Source: Ruminococcaceae bacterium UBA1404
Lineage (GTDB): Bacteria > Bacillota > Clostridia > Oscillospirales > Ruminococcaceae
Assembly (NCBI GenBank): GCA_002305075.1
Contig: DBQC01000001.1
Span: 53,490 to 68,005 of the forward strand
Length of the DNA stretch: 14,516 nt
Reading direction: 5' to 3'
Positions 5,735-12,804 of this stretch are shown here, piece after piece. The position numbers and the translations under genes were made by a program. Each line of letters opens with the position of its first letter. Within the stretch, counting starts at the first letter, position 1. The notes beneath the pieces were generated by a model. It saw only the letters and a program-made list of their open reading frames with translations, made no database searches and had not been told where the DNA came from.

Positions 5735-6517
5735 ATGGCTGATTTTGACGCGGCAAAGCTCATCATTCTCTGTTTGGTTATCGCAGTAGCACAATTTGTA
5801 GACGCCATTGCGGGGGGCGGCGGCACCGTGTCGGCCCCGGCTTATTTGGCGCTGGGGTTTCCACCCCATATCACCCTGGGCACCAGCAAGTGCTCTAGCA
5901 CCATCGCCTCGGCGGTTACGGTACTGCGCTTTGGCAGACGGGGCCTGTTCGAGCCCAGACTGGCTCTTTTTGGCTCGGCGGCCGGGTTTATAGGCTCCAC
6001 CATCGGCGCCCGCATTGCCCTGGGCATAAGCCCCCGGGTGCTGCAAATCATTATGATTACGCTGCTGCCCCTTATCGCCTTCTATCTGCTCACCCGCAAG
6101 CAGACTGTCCCCGACGCCGAGCGTGTGAGCATGAGCCGCCTTAGCCGCCCGGCCCTTATAAAGGGGATGGTGTTGGCCTTTGGGGTGGGTATCTACGAGG
6201 GTTTGTTAGGCCCCGGAACAGGCACCTTTTTGCTGCTTCTCTTTACCGGGGTGCTGGGGCTTGATGTGCTCACCGCATCGGGAACGGCCAAAATGGTCAA
6301 CTACGCCGGCACCGTGGCAGCCTTTATCAGCTTTCTGGCCCATGGGCAGGTGCTGCTGATTTACGCCATTCCCACAGCCATCTGCGGAATGATTGGTGGC
6401 TACCTCGGTTCGGGGATGGCCCTTAAAAATGGCGAGCGCATCGTCCGTCCCATGATGCTGGTGGTTGTGGGGCTACTGTTTGCCAAGATTACATACGATT
6501 TTTTCATGGGGGCATAG
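5735..6517 (+). CDS. TSUP family (TauE/SafE) sulfur-compound membrane transporter
   Basis: The 260-residue, strongly hydrophobic protein has the TSUP internal duplication. Repeat one reads DAIAGGGGTVSAPAYLALG followed by TLGTSK; repeat two reads EGLLGPGTGTFLLLLF followed by LTASGTAKMVN. About eight membrane helices are expected, with a basic cytoplasmic loop mid-protein. TSUP carriers move sulfite, sulfoacetate, taurine, thiosulfate or similar anions across the cytoplasmic membrane; the substrate is not readable here. The ATG at 5735 follows CGGAGGG (5724-5730) and begins the conserved region; the frame stays open further upstream, but that part overlaps the promoter. Divergence from a CoA-disulfide reductase-rhodanese fusion supports an inorganic or organic sulfur substrate. 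No terminator is evident before the next promoter at 6567. Confidence 0.9.
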   Translation: MADFDAAKLIILCLVIAVAQFVDAIAGGGGTVSAPAYLALGFPPHITLGTSKCSSTIASAVTVLRFGRRGLFEPRLALFGSAAGFIGSTIGARIALGISPRVLQIIMITLLPLIAFYLLTRKQTVPDAERVSMSRLSRPALIKGMVLAFGVGIYEGLLGPGTGTFLLLLFTGVLGLDVLTASGTAKMVNYAGTVAAFISFLAHGQVLLIYAIPTAICGMIGGYLGSGMALKNGERIVRPMMLVVVGLLFAKITYDFFMGA

Positions 6518-6539
6518 GCGGGACTGACAAGGCTAAAAA

Positions 6540-6558
6540 CTTTGCACTTAGTGTAAAG
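6540..6558. repeat. 19-base interrupted palindrome upstream of the ylxM promoter
   Basis: CTTTGCACT (6540-6548) and AGTGTAAAG (6550-6558) are inverted arms around one T, with a single G/T mismatch that would wobble-pair in RNA. It ends eight bases before the -35 box at 6567 and has no T-tract, so an operator or activator site is more likely than a terminator. No cognate protein is known to me. Confidence 0.35.
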
Positions 6559-6566
6559 AAAAACAC

Positions 6567-6594
6567 TTGACAGCCCCGCTTAAAATGCTATACT
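6567..6594 (+). promoter_or_regulatory. Promoter of the ylxM-ffh-rpsP-khpA-rimM-trmD operon
   Basis: TTGACA (6567-6572) is a perfect -35, followed after 16 bases by TGC-TATACT, an extended -10 with its hexamer at 6589-6594. Initiation is expected near 6601, about 30 bases before the ylxM start. Such a strong promoter fits genes for the signal recognition particle and translation. Confidence 0.85.
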
Positions 6595-6629
6595 ATGTTT
6601 ATCACTAAAGGACAATGAGGTGAGAGGTT

Positions 6630-7016
6630 TTGGCCAAGGATATGTCCATCGCCATGCTTTATGACTTTTACGGCGATATGCTTACCGAAAAGCAGCAAGA
6701 GATGATTGAGCTTTACTATAACGAGGACCTCTCGCTGGCCGAAATAGCCTCCCACAGTGGCATATCCCGCCAGGGCGTGCGAGATGCTATTAAGCGGGGG
6801 GAATACCAACTGGCCCAGTTTGAGGACTGCTTGGGTCTGGTGGCGCGTTTTGGACGCATGGGCCAGGTGCTGCGCGAGATTGCTCGCCAGGCCGACCTCA
6901 TCGAGGCCCACAACGACCGCTATGTCTATTCCCGGGAAATATCTCGGGCGGCAGACCGGATTCGGGAGCTGTCTAATAAGTTGATAGAAGATCACGAACG
7001 GGGGGCGGACATTTAA
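6630..7016 (+). CDS. ylxM: YlxM-type helix-turn-helix protein associated with the SRP (UPF0122)
   Basis: The 128-residue protein is mostly helical. A sigma-70 region-4-like helix-turn-helix lies around residues 28-52 (LAEIASHSGISRQGVRDAI). It matches the conserved YlxM/UPF0122 family, typically encoded directly before ffh. A related streptococcal protein interacts with the signal recognition particle and modulates Ffh. The start is TTG at 6630, placed seven bases after GAGGTG (6617-6622); the alternative ATG at 6642 is too far from any site. The stop codon TAA directly abuts the GTG start of ffh with no intervening base, so translation is likely coupled. Residues after about 75 form a charged helical tail. 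Confidence 0.92.
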   Translation: MAKDMSIAMLYDFYGDMLTEKQQEMIELYYNEDLSLAEIASHSGISRQGVRDAIKRGEYQLAQFEDCLGLVARFGRMGQVLREIARQADLIEAHNDRYVYSREISRAADRIRELSNKLIEDHERGADI

Positions 7017-8378
7017 GTGGCATTTGACTCTCTAACCGAACGGCTGTCCGCAACCTTTAAAAAGCTGCGCCAAAAAGGCCGGCTTAAGGAGAGCGATGTG
7101 CGAGACGCCATGCGCGAAGTGCGCCTGGCTTTGCTCGAGGCCGATGTAAACTATAAGGTGGCCAAGGATTTGGTGGCCGCCATCACCGAAAAGGCCGTGG
7201 GAGGCACCGTGCTCGAAAGTCTGACCCCGGCTCAGCAGGTTATCAAAATCGTGCACGACGAGATGACTGCCTTTATGGGCAGCGCCAATGTGCGCATCAA
7301 TCTGACCTCGCGGCCGCCTACCGTTATCATGATGTGCGGCCTTCAGGGCGCCGGTAAGACTACCCACGCGGGCAAGTTGGCTCGCTTTTTTAAGGAGCAG
7401 GGCAAACGCCCACTGCTGGTGGCTTGCGATATCTATCGGCCCGCCGCCATCGAACAGCTCGAGGTGGTGGGCAAATCGGTAGGGGTGCCGGTGTTCACCA
7501 TGGGGCAGGAAAACCCCCTGCTCATCGCCCAAAAAGCCTTGGCCCGTGCCAAGGACTACGGCGACGATATTGTGATTTTGGACACGGCCGGCCGCCTGCA
7601 TATTGACCAGACCCTTATGGATGAGCTGGGCCAAATTAAAAGCGCCATCCGGCCCCACGAGATTTTGCTGGTGGTAGACGCCATGACCGGTCAGGACGCC
7701 GTCACCGTGGCCCAAAGCTTTGATGAGCAACTGGGTATCGACGGGGTTATCCTCACCAAGCTCGACGGCGATACCCGGGGCGGAGCGGCCCTCTCGGTTC
7801 GGGCGGTCACCGGCAAGCCCATCAAGTTTGCGGGCACCGGCGAAAAGATGAGCGACCTCGAGCCCTTCCACCCCGACCGCATGGCCTCGCGCATTCTCGG
7901 CATGGGGGATATGATGACCCTTATCGAGAAGGCTCAAACCCAGGTGGATCTTAAAGAGGCCGAAAAAATGCAGCAAAAGCTGCAAAAAAACAGCTTTGAT
8001 ATGAACGACCTGCTCGAGCAAATGAAGCAGATTCAGTCCATGGGACCCTTAGGGCAGGTGCTGGGTATGCTGCCCGGCGTAAAAATAAAGGACGAGGATG
8101 CCGAGCAGGGCGAGCGAGAGCTGCGACGGGTCGAGGCCATCATCCAGTCCATGACCAAGCAGGAGCGCGCCAAGCCCGCCATCATCAATCCTTCCCGCAA
8201 ACGCCGCATTGCCGCCGGCAGCGGCACGCAGGTAGAGGATGTAAACCGAGTCCTGCGCCAGTTTAACCAGATTCAGAAGATGATGAAGCAGATGATGGGC
8301 CCCCAGAAAAAGGGCAAAAGAGGCCGGGGCAAGCTGCCCTTTGGCCTTGGCGACATCCCGCCCGGATTTATAAAGTAG
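7017..8378 (+). CDS. ffh: Signal recognition particle GTPase Ffh
   Basis: The 453-residue protein binds signal peptides on ribosome-nascent chains and, with 4.5S/6S RNA and FtsY, delivers them to the membrane. The N domain (residues 1-90) includes the ALLEADVN signature. The G domain holds the P-loop GLQGAGKTT (108-116), DTAGR from D189 and TKLDG from T247. The M domain (about 300-453) is methionine-rich, with the RNA-binding helix around RKRRIAAGSGTQVEDVNR and a Met-rich tail near KMMKQMMG. Length is normal for the family. The start is GTG at 7017, directly after the ylxM stop. It is the second gene of the operon starting at 6567. The SRP RNA gene is not in this window. Confidence 0.98.
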   Translation: MAFDSLTERLSATFKKLRQKGRLKESDVRDAMREVRLALLEADVNYKVAKDLVAAITEKAVGGTVLESLTPAQQVIKIVHDEMTAFMGSANVRINLTSRPPTVIMMCGLQGAGKTTHAGKLARFFKEQGKRPLLVACDIYRPAAIEQLEVVGKSVGVPVFTMGQENPLLIAQKALARAKDYGDDIVILDTAGRLHIDQTLMDELGQIKSAIRPHEILLVVDAMTGQDAVTVAQSFDEQLGIDGVILTKLDGDTRGGAALSVRAVTGKPIKFAGTGEKMSDLEPFHPDRMASRILGMGDMMTLIEKAQTQVDLKEAEKMQQKLQKNSFDMNDLLEQMKQIQSMGPLGQVLGMLPGVKIKDEDAEQGERELRRVEAIIQSMTKQERAKPAIINPSRKRRIAAGSGTQVEDVNRVLRQFNQIQKMMKQMMGPQKKGKRGRGKLPFGLGDIPPGFIK

Positions 8379-8433
8379 CGTTCTTACGGCCCTTTGGCCT
8401 GAGATATATCCTATTTCCAAGGAGGTGACAGTA

Positions 8434-8676
8434 ATGGCTGTTAAAATAAGACTGCGCCGCATGGGCGCCAAAAAAGCACCCTTTTACCGCGTTGTGGTGG
8501 CCGATTCCCGCGCCCCGCGTGACGGCAGCTTCATCGAGGAAATCGGCATCTACGACCCCACCAAGGAGCCCTCGGTCTTCCAGGTCGACGCCGAAAAGGT
8601 GAAGAAGTGGATGTCCCATGGCGCACAGCCCACCGATACGGTGCGCAACCTGCTTAAGCAGACCGGTGTGCTCTAA
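8434..8676 (+). CDS. rpsP: 30S ribosomal protein bS16
   Basis: The 80-residue protein begins MAVKIRLRRMGAKKAPFYR, the hallmark of bS16, a component of the body of the 30S subunit that assists its assembly. VADSRAPRDGSFIEEIG follows, the most conserved part of the family. The start is ATG at 8434 because a full AGGAGGTG site (8420-8427) lies six bases upstream; an in-frame GTG at 8425 overlaps that site and is rejected. It lies 55 bases after ffh and 70 before khpA, in the conserved rpsP-khpA-rimM-trmD order. Charged, basic N-terminus and length agree with the family. Confidence 0.98.
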   Translation: MAVKIRLRRMGAKKAPFYRVVVADSRAPRDGSFIEEIGIYDPTKEPSVFQVDAEKVKKWMSHGAQPTDTVRNLLKQTGVL

Positions 8677-8746
8677 GCTATTGCCGGTTTTATCGCTTTG
8701 CGGGACACAGGAGCATATGCCCCGCGGCTAGGGAGAAGGTTATAAA

Positions 8747-8980
8747 ATGGAAGAACTTATTATCGCGATTTCTCGCGGACTTGTTGAAGATAAGGACGCG
8801 GTCAGCGTGACCACCGACCCGCCCCTGGAGGATGGCACCGTGGTGTATCACCTTCATGTGGCCCCCGACGATATGGGCCGGGTTATCGGTAAGCAGGGCC
8901 GGATTGCCAAAGCCATCCGCACCATTGTTCGCTCGGCAGCCGCCCGCAGCAACCTGAAAACCGCCGTCGAAATAGACTAG
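8747..8980 (+). CDS. khpA: KhpA, KH-domain RNA-binding protein
   Basis: This 77-residue single-KH protein has the RNA-contacting GKQG loop at residues 48-51 within RVIGKQGRIAKAIR. In other Firmicutes KhpA forms a complex with KhpB (Jag/EloR) and binds many RNAs, influencing cell elongation and division. The family is usually encoded between rpsP and rimM, as here. The ATG at 8747 follows an AGAAGG site five bases away. The N-terminal half carries two short beta strands around an acidic turn (PPLEDGTVVYHLHV). The gap to rimM (100 bases) is longer than others in this operon and contains paired repeats. Confidence 0.94.
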   Translation: MEELIIAISRGLVEDKDAVSVTTDPPLEDGTVVYHLHVAPDDMGRVIGKQGRIAKAIRTIVRSAAARSNLKTAVEID

Positions 8981-8994
8981 TTCGAATTTTATTA

Positions 8995-9035
8995 AACCAC
9001 ATTGGGTGGGGAAAGCTGTGGTTATGGCTTTCCCC
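8995..9035 (+). promoter_or_regulatory. Two overlapping, mutually exclusive hairpins in the khpA-rimM spacer
   Basis: Hairpin one pairs AACCACA (8995-9001) with TGTGGTT (9017-9023). Hairpin two pairs GGGGAAAGC (9008-9016) with GCTTTCCCC (9027-9035). The first arm of hairpin two lies in the loop of hairpin one, and the second arm of hairpin one lies in the loop of hairpin two, so they compete or form a pseudoknot. The element lies 46 bases before the proposed rimM start and could regulate downstream expression. No T-tract follows, so it is not a plain terminator. Confidence 0.5.
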
Positions 9036-9080
9036 TTGGTTTATGTAAGCCAAAATGTCCGCTTAAGGGAGGAAGTAACG

Positions 9081-9593
9081 CTGAAACAGTTTTTAGAGTG
9101 CGGAAAAATTGTGGGCACCCATGGTGTAAAGGGGGAGCTTCGGGTCTATCCCATGGCCGATTCTCCCGATTTTCTCACCGGCTTTACAACGCTCTGGTTA
9201 GACGGCGGACGCACCCCGGTCAAGGTGCTGTCGGCCCGGGTGCAAAAGGGTGTGGCTGTGCTGCGCCTAGAGGGCGTCGACACCATGGAGGCCGCCCAGG
9301 CTCTGCGGGGTCGGCTGCTCTATGTCAACCGAGACGCAGTGGACATGGCCCCCGGCGAATATTTTGTGCAGGATTTGTTAGGCCTAAAGGTGATTAATGC
9401 CGACAACGGGCAGCTTTACGGCGAGCTCAGCGAGGTGTCGCCCACCGGGGCCAACGATGTTTACCACATCACCTTTGCCGATGGCAGTATCAAGTTGATA
9501 CCGGCCATAGCACAGGTGGTACAGTCGGTGGATTTGGACGAGGGCGTTATGCGCATTCGTCCGTTAGCGGGGTTGTTTGACGATGAGGATTGA
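9081..9593 (+). CDS. rimM: Ribosome maturation factor RimM
   Basis: RimM assists late assembly of the 30S head by binding uS19. The N-terminal RimM barrel covers roughly residues 1-85, with KIVGTHGVKGELRVYP near the start. A C-terminal PRC-barrel includes YFVQDLLGLKV and ends in LAGLFDDED. The proposed start is CTG at 9081, eight bases after GGGAGG (9067-9072). It yields an N-terminus (M)KQFLECGKIVGTHG that matches the usual family start. Longer in-frame starts exist (GTG 9006, ATG 9024), but they lack a comparable ribosome site and add residues the family lacks. Length from CTG is 170 residues, normal. Its end overlaps trmD by 11 bases. Confidence 0.94.
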   Translation: MKQFLECGKIVGTHGVKGELRVYPMADSPDFLTGFTTLWLDGGRTPVKVLSARVQKGVAVLRLEGVDTMEAAQALRGRLLYVNRDAVDMAPGEYFVQDLLGLKVINADNGQLYGELSEVSPTGANDVYHITFADGSIKLIPAIAQVVQSVDLDEGVMRIRPLAGLFDDED

Positions 9594-10365
9594 TATTTGT
9601 ACCCTTTTTCCCGATATGTGCGAGGCGGTGCTCGATGAGAGCATCACCGGCCGGGCCAAACGGGCCGGTCACATCGACATCCGCTACCACCACATCCGCT
9701 ACTACTCGGAGGACAAGCACCGCCGCACCGACGACTCGCCCTATGGCGGGGGCAGCGGCATGGTCATGCAGGCCGAGCCTTTGGCCGCCTGTCTCGACGC
9801 CGTTTTGGCCACCTTTGATACGCGGCCCCGGGTGATCTATTTGTCTCCCCAAGGGCAGGTGCTCACTCAGAAAAAGGTGGTAGCTCTCTCCAAGCTCTCG
9901 GGTATAATTTTGGTCTGCGGCCACTACGAAGGGGTGGATCAGCGCTTTTTGGATACTTATATCGACGAGGAGCTGTCCATCGGCGACTATGTGCTCACCG
10001 GCGGCGAGATTGCGGCCATGGTGGTCACCGATGCGGTGGCCCGCCTCTGTGACGGCGTGCTGCGCGACACCTCCTCCTACACCGAGGAGAGCCACTACAA
10101 CGGTCTGTTGGAGCACCCTCACTACACCCGCCCGGCCATTTGGCGGGGCATGGCGGTGCCCGAGGTGCTGCTAAACGGCCACCACGCCCACATTGAAGCC
10201 TGGCGGCGGCAAAAGTCACTGGAGAACACCTACTATAAGCGCCCAGACCTGCTTGAAAACGCCCCCCTTACCGAGGCCGACCATCAGTATCTGGCCGAGC
10301 TGCGCAGCAAAGATGGCAAAGAATCCCAAGCCTTAGGCTATGCTGAACAAGATTTATCCACTTGA
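9583..10365 (+). CDS. trmD: tRNA (guanine37-N1)-methyltransferase TrmD
   Basis: The 260-residue SPOUT methyltransferase makes m1G37 next to the anticodon of tRNAs reading CNN codons and prevents +1 frameshifting. It starts MRIDICTLFPDM, as usual. The trefoil-knot SAM site is formed by YLSPQGQVLTQKK, LVCGHYEGVDQR and IGDYVLTGGE. The C-terminal tRNA-binding part includes SYTEESHYNGLLEHPHYTRP and WRRQKSLENTYYKRPDLL. The ATG at 9583 overlaps the end of rimM by 11 bases, suggesting translational coupling; only a weak G-rich site precedes it. A TTG two codons upstream is in frame but less likely. The normal downstream partner rplS is absent, and no clear terminator follows. Confidence 0.98.
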   Translation: MRIDICTLFPDMCEAVLDESITGRAKRAGHIDIRYHHIRYYSEDKHRRTDDSPYGGGSGMVMQAEPLAACLDAVLATFDTRPRVIYLSPQGQVLTQKKVVALSKLSGIILVCGHYEGVDQRFLDTYIDEELSIGDYVLTGGEIAAMVVTDAVARLCDGVLRDTSSYTEESHYNGLLEHPHYTRPAIWRGMAVPEVLLNGHHAHIEAWRRQKSLENTYYKRPDLLENAPLTEADHQYLAELRSKDGKESQALGYAEQDLST

Positions 10366-10445
10366 TTGGCCATAATCACATATAAAATTTGTGTATCGTC
10401 ATAATATTTTTAACATGAATGCCATTTATTTGTGCATTTCGTAAG

Positions 10446-10473
10446 TTGACGAAAACATTTTATCTGCTACAAT
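10446..10473 (+). promoter_or_regulatory. Promoter of the HPr gene
   Basis: TTGACG (10446-10451) is followed after 16 bases by TGC-TACAAT, an extended -10 with its hexamer at 10468-10473. Both boxes match five of six consensus bases. The leader from about 10480 to 10534 is short and AT-rich. Confidence 0.8.
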
Positions 10474-10534
10474 TATGGTAGGTTGTACCCAAGATAAAGA
10501 TGATTGAGTGTGCGCCAATTAAGGAGAGTTGTCT

Positions 10535-10798
10535 ATGTACATGAAAGATGTTATCGTCCAGAACCAAATCGGCCTGCACGCCCGTCCGGCCACCTTCTTT
10601 ATTCAAAAGGCCAACGAGTTTAAATCCTCCATCTGGGTCGAGCGGGAGGAGCGCCGAGTCAATGCTAAGAGCCTTCTTGGCGTGCTCTCCTTAGGCATAG
10701 TGGGGGGCGCCAGCATTCGCATTATCGCCGATGGAACCGACGAGCAGGCGGCTGTAGCGGCGCTGGTTAAGCTTATCGAGTCGGGCTTTGTTGAGTAA
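10535..10798 (+). CDS. ptsH: Phosphocarrier protein HPr
   Basis: The 87-residue cytosolic protein carries phosphate from enzyme I to the sugar permeases of the phosphotransferase system. Starting at ATG 10535 puts the catalytic histidine exactly at position 15 (GLHARPA) and the regulatory serine at 46 (AKSLLG). Ser46 is the target of HPr kinase/phosphorylase in Firmicutes, so a role in CcpA-mediated carbon catabolite control is likely; His15 rules out the Crh paralogue. AAGGAGAG (10521-10528) lies six bases upstream. It has its own promoter and is followed by a terminator, so it is probably monocistronic. Enzyme I (ptsI), often next to ptsH, is not in the window, so this could be one of several HPr copies. 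Confidence 0.95.
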   Translation: MYMKDVIVQNQIGLHARPATFFIQKANEFKSSIWVEREERRVNAKSLLGVLSLGIVGGASIRIIADGTDEQAAVAALVKLIESGFVE

Positions 10799-10819
10799 AC
10801 CGTCCAGATCGTGTATAAT
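10791..10819 (+). promoter_or_regulatory. Promoter of uvrC, overlapping the ptsH stop and the terminator
   Basis: TTGAGT (10791-10796) and TATAAT (10814-10819) are 17 bases apart. The -10 is perfect and the -35 matches four of six. The -35 overlaps the end of ptsH and the -10 overlaps the 5' arm of the terminator hairpin. The predicted start point, about 10826, lies inside that arm, so the new transcript would lack most of it. Confidence 0.7.
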
Positions 10820-10857
10820 AGGAGCGTGCCCGCCGAGGCGCGCTCCTATTTTCTGTT
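10817..10857 (+). terminator. Intrinsic terminator between ptsH and uvrC
   Basis: A 14-bp stem (10817-10830 with 10837-10850, core AATAGGAGCG/CGCTCCTATT, one T-G wobble) closes a six-base loop. The tail is TTTTCTGTT. It should end ptsH transcripts and insulate uvrC. Confidence 0.85.
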
Positions 10858-10894
10858 GTGGGCGGCCTTACACCATTTACTTTGAGGACAGTTT

Positions 10895-12727
10895 ATGAAC
10901 GAAAAGCACATTGCCGCGCTGCGCCAAAAGGCCCTCTCGCTGCCCCTGGACCCCGGGGTTTACCTCATGCGGGACAAGCAGCGGGGCATTCTTTATATTG
11001 GCAAGGCAAAAAGTTTAAAAAACCGGGTGACCAGCTACTTTAGGGCGGTGGACAGCCACAGCCCCAAAACCTACAAAATGGTCAGTCAGGTGGAGGATTT
11101 TGACTATATCGTCACCGGCAGCGAGTTCGAGGCGCTGGTGCTCGAATGTAGCCTCATCAAGCAGCACACCCCTAAGTATAACATTCTGCTAAAGGACGAC
11201 AAAGGCTACAGTTATGTGCGCATCTCGCCGCCGCCCTACTCCACCATCACCGAGGCCAAGCAAAAGGTGGACGACGGAGCCCGCTATATCGGGCCCTACA
11301 CCTCCTCTTTTGTGGTGAAGCAGACGGTAGACGAGGCCAACAAAGCCTTTATGCTGCCCACCTGTAACCGCAAATTCCCCCGGGACATCGGCAAGGGGCG
11401 GCCCTGCCTCAACTACCATCTTAAGCTTTGCAGCGGTGTCTGCCGAGGCACCATCAGCCCCGAGGAGTACGACGAGGCTCTAACTCAGGCTGTCGCCTTC
11501 ATCGAAGGGGGTGACCGGGATATCCTCGACTTGCTCCGCCAGCGCATGGAGGCTGCCGCCGAGGAGCTGGCCTTTGAAAAGGCCGCCCGCTACCGTGACC
11601 GTATGCGGGCCATCGAGCGCATTGGCGAGCGTCAGCGGGTGGTTTTTTCCCGGATCGACAGCCTCGATGTCATTGCCTTTGTGCAGGGCCAGTCGGAGAC
11701 GGCAGTGGTGCTGCTGCGCTTTAGAAACCGCCGCATGACCGACAAGGAGACCTTTCTCATTGGCGCCACCGACTCGATTCCTGCGGCCAGAGGGGAGTTT
11801 ATCTCCCGCTACTACCACAGCCAGACTGACCTGCCTAAAACCATCTTCCTCGATGGCGAGGCCGATGACCTTGCCCTTATTCAGCAGATGCTCGACCAGA
11901 AGGCCGGCCGCCGGGTGCGGCTGCACCAGCCCCAACGGGGCGAGGGAGCAAGGCTTGTGGAGATGGCCCGACTTAACGCGGCCGAGGAGCTGGCTCGCAG
12001 CACCGGGCGCACCAGCCGAGAGATGAGTATGCTCGACGAGCTGACCCACCTCACCGGGATGGACAGTCCCCCCGGCATTATTGAAGCCTACGATATCTCC
12101 AACATCGGCGAAGAGATTATTGTGGGCAGCATGGTGGTCTTTAAGGACGCTCGGGCCGAACGGCGGGACTACAAGCGCTTTCAGATAAAAGACAGCGCAG
12201 GTGTGGACGACTACGCCGCCTTAAAGCAGGTGCTCAGCCGCCGGTTTAACCGCTACCTCACCGAACAGGAGAGCGGCGAGGGCTTTGGCCGCCTGCCCGA
12301 TCTGCTGCTGGTAGACGGCGGCAGGGGTCATCTCTCGGTGGCCTTAGAGGTGCTCGACCACTTTGGTCTGAGCATCCCGGTGTTTGGCATGGTCAAGGAC
12401 GATCGCCACCGCACCCGTGCACTGGTGGGCCCACAGGGCGAGTTGGCCCTCAACATGAATCGGGGGGCCTTTAGCTTAGTGTCTGCCATTCAGAATGAGG
12501 CCCACCGCTTTGCCCACGACTATGCCCGGAAAAAGCACAAGCTAAGCAGTTTTGAGCTGGCCTTGCAGGGGGTGCCCGGGATAGGCGAAAAGCGCGCGAA
12601 GGCGCTTTTTAGCCACTTTAAAACCCAAAAAGCCATGGCGAATGCCACGGTAGATCAGCTGGCGGCGGTGCCCGGAATGACCCGGCCGGTGGCCCAGCGG
12701 GTGTGGGATTACTTTAATGGAAGCTGA
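10895..12727 (+). CDS. uvrC: Excinuclease ABC subunit C (UvrC)
   Basis: The 610-residue nuclease makes both incisions in nucleotide excision repair after UvrA/UvrB locate the lesion. The N-terminal GIY-YIG domain (about 12-95, GVY at 21-23 and YIG at 34-36) makes the 3' cut. Cysteines C157, C171, C179 and C183 match the spacing reported for an iron-sulfur cluster in E. coli UvrC. A UVR motif for UvrB contact lies near 205-240 (AAEELAFEKAARYRDRMRAI). The C-terminal RNase H-like nuclease has acidic D400 and D474 and H537/H541. Tandem helix-hairpin-helix motifs close the protein (GVPGIGEKRAKALF and AVPGMTRPVAQRVW). The ATG at 10895 follows GAGGA seven bases upstream. Its promoter sits in the ptsH terminator; no clear terminator follows. 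Confidence 0.98.
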   Translation: MNEKHIAALRQKALSLPLDPGVYLMRDKQRGILYIGKAKSLKNRVTSYFRAVDSHSPKTYKMVSQVEDFDYIVTGSEFEALVLECSLIKQHTPKYNILLKDDKGYSYVRISPPPYSTITEAKQKVDDGARYIGPYTSSFVVKQTVDEANKAFMLPTCNRKFPRDIGKGRPCLNYHLKLCSGVCRGTISPEEYDEALTQAVAFIEGGDRDILDLLRQRMEAAAEELAFEKAARYRDRMRAIERIGERQRVVFSRIDSLDVIAFVQGQSETAVVLLRFRNRRMTDKETFLIGATDSIPAARGEFISRYYHSQTDLPKTIFLDGEADDLALIQQMLDQKAGRRVRLHQPQRGEGARLVEMARLNAAEELARSTGRTSREMSMLDELTHLTGMDSPPGIIEAYDISNIGEEIIVGSMVVFKDARAERRDYKRFQIKDSAGVDDYAALKQVLSRRFNRYLTEQESGEGFGRLPDLLLVDGGRGHLSVALEVLDHFGLSIPVFGMVKDDRHRTRALVGPQGELALNMNRGAFSLVSAIQNEAHRFAHDYARKKHKLSSFELALQGVPGIGEKRAKALFSHFKTQKAMANATVDQLAAVPGMTRPVAQRVWDYFNGS

Positions 12728-12737
12728 GCTCGAGCAG

Positions 12738-12766
12738 TTGACAAAGCGTGGAAAAACGGGGATAAT
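12738..12766 (+). promoter_or_regulatory. Promoter of the rsmD-coaD operon
   Basis: TTGACA (12738-12743, perfect) and GATAAT (12761-12766, five of six) are 17 bases apart, beginning ten bases after the uvrC stop. Initiation near 12773 leaves about 30 bases of leader. Confidence 0.82.
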
Positions 12767-12804
12767 ATGAGCCTGATGATTTTATACAGCAAGGTGGAAT
12801 GACC

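Noticed and set aside
7032..8021. 329-codon minus-strand open frame antisense to ffh
   Set aside because: It is fully inside ffh and its composition mirrors ffh codons; long antisense frames are expected in GC-rich conserved genes.
11480..12049. 189-codon minus-strand open frame antisense to uvrC
   Set aside because: It lies wholly within the UvrC coding region and has no ribosome site or recognisable domain.
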